From: Actinomycetota bacterium
GTDB taxonomy: Bacteria > Actinomycetota > Actinomycetes > S36-B12
NCBI GenBank assembly: GCA_009726075.1
Contig: WLND01000102.1
Location: 1 to 6,503, forward strand
Length of the DNA stretch: 6,503 nt
Direction: 5' to 3'
Below are positions 5,356-6,503 of the stretch, piece after piece. Below the pieces are notes generated by a model, which worked only from the letters and a program-made list of their open reading frames with translations, had not been told where the DNA came from and searched no databases. Position numbers and translations under genes: made by a program. Every line of letters starts with the position of its first letter. Position 1 is the stretch's first letter.

Positions 5356-6098
5356 CCGATCCTCCGATCATTGCGGTCGACGAGGGGCAGGGATCTGAGG
5401 CCGCGCTCGAGATGCCACTGAAGGAATGCGGCGACCAGGCCGCTCGCCTCGCGGCGCTGCCTGGCATCGCTGTCGTCGGCCACCGGCCAGTCCCCGCTGA
5501 GCAGGGCACCGAGCAGGATCAGGGTCTCGGGGGCCGGCGACACTGATCCGGCCACCCGGCAGCCTGGGCACACCACGCCGCCCCCTTGGATCGAGAACGC
5601 CCGATGGGGGCCGGCGGCACCGCACTTCGCGCAGTTGGCAAAGGATGGCGACCAGCCCGCAACCGCCAGGGAGCGCAGGAGGTAGGCGTCGAGAATCAGG
5701 CTCGCCTCGTGCTCGCCAGCAACGAGGGAGCGCAGCCCGGACACGAGGAGGGCGAACTGCTGGACCGCCGGCTCTCGCTCCTCCGGGGTCATTCGCTCGG
5801 CGGTCTCGAGCATCGCCGTGCCGGACGTCCACTTCGGATAGTCGGCCGAGAGCACCGCGCCATGGGCCGCGATCGACTCGACCTGGTTCACGGAGTCGAG
5901 CGACCGGCCCTCATAGAGCTGCACGTCGACGTGGCTGAAGGGCTCGAGGCGCGCCCCGATGCGGCTCGTCGTCTTGCGGACGCCGCGCGCGACGCCCCTG
6001 ACCCGGCCGTGGCTGCGGGTGAGGAGGGTGACGATGCGATCGGCCTCGCCGAGCTTCTGGGTACGCAGCACGACGGCTTCGTCACGGTAGAGGCGCAC
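5352..6098 (-). CDS. recO: DNA repair protein RecO
   Basis: A 248-residue recombination mediator of the RecFOR pathway, which helps load RecA on SSB-coated single-stranded DNA and anneals strands. The N-terminal OB-fold begins RLYRDEAVVLRTQKLGEAD (2-20), a highly typical start, followed by GVARGVRK (35-42). A helical C-terminal region holds a zinc finger with Cys156 and Cys159 (CAKC) and Cys177 and Cys180 (CPGC). I chose the GTG at 6098: it has AGGAG (minus strand, 6107-6111) eight bases upstream and lies directly before the conserved N-terminus. The frame stays open to an ATG at 6269, but the extra 57 residues look like translated non-coding DNA. The stop overlaps the uppS ATG (ATGA), so the two genes are probably co-transcribed, an arrangement common in actinobacteria. 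Confidence 0.93.
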   Translation of the reverse strand: MRLYRDEAVVLRTQKLGEADRIVTLLTRSHGRVRGVARGVRKTTSRIGARLEPFSHVDVQLYEGRSLDSVNQVESIAAHGAVLSADYPKWTSGTAMLETAERMTPEEREPAVQQFALLVSGLRSLVAGEHEASLILDAYLLRSLAVAGWSPSFANCAKCGAAGPHRAFSIQGGGVVCPGCRVAGSVSPAPETLILLGALLSGDWPVADDSDARQRREASGLVAAFLQWHLERGLRSLPLVDRNDRRIG

Positions 6099-6455
6099 AG
6101 TGCATTCTCCTACGGTCGCGGCAGCGACGCCCCACGCCGCGCGGCCCACCACGCCCCACCCCCCTCGCGTCTGGCCCGGAATCTGGGCCGCCTGAAGGAA
6201 ACGACCCTGAAATCGACCCGAATCGTTCATCCTGCCCGCACCCGGCTGCCCTGCCTCGGTCTCCACCATGGCCTAGTTCACTTTAGTGCGCGGTCATGCA
6301 CCACAGTCGCTCATCCGCCGGCGTGCACTGGGAGGCCGCCCTCGACGACCGGGCCAGTCGACCTGCCTGTCGATGTCGCCCGTGGCAACCGCCGGCCTCG
6401 TCGATGGTGGGCCAGATGAACGAATCGCGCCGCAAATGTCCGAATCCCCGGTCGT
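6099..6455. other. Intergenic stretch upstream of recO without a recognised gene
   Basis: About 357 bases upstream of recO hold no coding sequence I can support. On the minus strand there is a possible -10 TAAAGT (6280-6285) in a locally A+T-rich patch, with no good -35. If used, it would give a recO leader of roughly 175 bases. A 66-codon minus-strand frame (6283-6483) has a composition rich in Arg, Pro and Cys, no ribosome binding site, runs into the poly-G, and resembles nothing I know. Neighbours often found upstream of recO in actinobacteria, such as era or leuA, are not visible. The right part may be affected by poor sequence quality. Confidence 0.5.
6173..6189. repeat. Short inverted repeat upstream of recO
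   Basis: GGCCC (6173-6177) and GGGCC (6185-6189) flank a 7-base loop, GGAATCT. The stem is only five G/C pairs and has no T-run on either strand, so a terminator role is weak. Such stems arise often by chance in DNA this rich in G+C. Confidence 0.25.
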
Positions 6456-6503
6456 GGGGGGGGGCCGGGGGGGGACACAACAACGGGGGGGGTGGGGGGG
6501 GGG
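6456..6503. other. Poly-G runs at the window end, probable sequencing/assembly artefact
   Basis: Four G-runs of 9, 8, 8 and 10 bases (6456-6464, 6467-6474, 6485-6492, 6494-6503) fill the last 48 bases, interrupted only by CC, a short ACACAACAAC block and a single T. Nothing similar occurs elsewhere in the window. False poly-G read tails are well known from two-colour sequencing chemistry, where no signal is called G, and they can be assembled at contig ends. A genuine G-rich or quadruplex-forming element is possible but less likely. Confidence 0.75.

Noticed and set aside
6099..6269. N-terminal extension of RecO to an ATG at 6269
   Set aside because: The extra 57 residues are not like RecO, while the GTG at 6098 has a good ribosome binding site and sits directly before the conserved N-terminus.
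5586..6419. A 277-codon plus-strand frame antisense to recO
   Set aside because: recO on the other strand has its full conserved motifs and zinc finger; this frame resembles nothing.
6222..6423. Inverted copies TCGTTCAT (6223-6230) and ATGAACGA (6416-6423)
   Set aside because: Only eight bases match, about 190 bases apart, and no flanking extension is seen; this is within chance expectation.
6283..6483. A 66-codon minus-strand frame near the right end
   Set aside because: Its 5' part is poly-G/poly-C artefact, it has no ribosome binding site, and the translation matches no family I recognise.
6456..6503. G-quadruplex element or replicon telomere
   Set aside because: The runs are at the very edge, nearly pure G, and lack the repeated palindromes of actinobacterial telomeres; sequencing artefact explains them more simply.

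Overview
The window is GC-rich DNA (about two-thirds G+C by eye) from an actinobacterium. The evidence is the strong G/C third-position bias, the GTG starts, the 4-base ATGA/GTGA gene overlaps, and the order glyS / zinc uptake genes and zur / uppS / recO. The same neighbourhood is familiar from Mycobacterium, where zur (furB), uppS and recO also lie near glyS. I cannot name the genus from sequence alone. Nothing looks recently transferred: there are no transposases, integrases, tRNA genes, CRISPR arrays or phage genes.

Left part (1-1094, all minus strand): the first 24 codons of glycyl-tRNA synthetase run off the left edge. Upstream of it lies an ATGA-coupled gene pair, an antibiotic-biosynthesis-monooxygenase (ABM) fold protein followed by a COG1926-like phosphoribosyltransferase. 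A 94-base gap with a plausible -10 element, a hairpin and a good ribosome binding site separates the pair from glyS. Divergent from the ABM gene is a small three-helix membrane protein of the DUF6703 type (1162-1602, plus).

Centre (1610-4527, plus strand): this is the most informative part, a compact zinc-uptake operon znuA-znuC-znuB-zur. All three junctions are 4-base stop/start overlaps. In front of it a near-consensus -35 box overlaps a Zur-type palindrome, and the promoter spacing predicts a leaderless or nearly leaderless znuA mRNA. The last gene is the regulator itself, so zinc-loaded Zur should repress both its own synthesis and the ZnuABC transporter. ZnuA is a lipoprotein with the expected three His and one Asp zinc ligands. 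ZnuC carries an unusual His/Asp-rich C-terminal tail. Zur keeps all three zinc sites known from the M. tuberculosis protein.

Right part (4543-6098, minus strand): recO and uppS form another ATGA-coupled pair, convergent with zur across only 15 bases. Upstream of recO, about 360 bases hold no recognisable gene. The last 48 bases are poly-G runs that look like sequencing or assembly artefact at a contig end.

Overall this is a mostly conserved housekeeping region. I found no clearly new biological system. The points most worth a second look are the Zur-controlled leaderless promoter with built-in autoregulation, the ZnuC histidine tail, the uncharacterised ABM-phosphoribosyltransferase pair, and the suspect right end.
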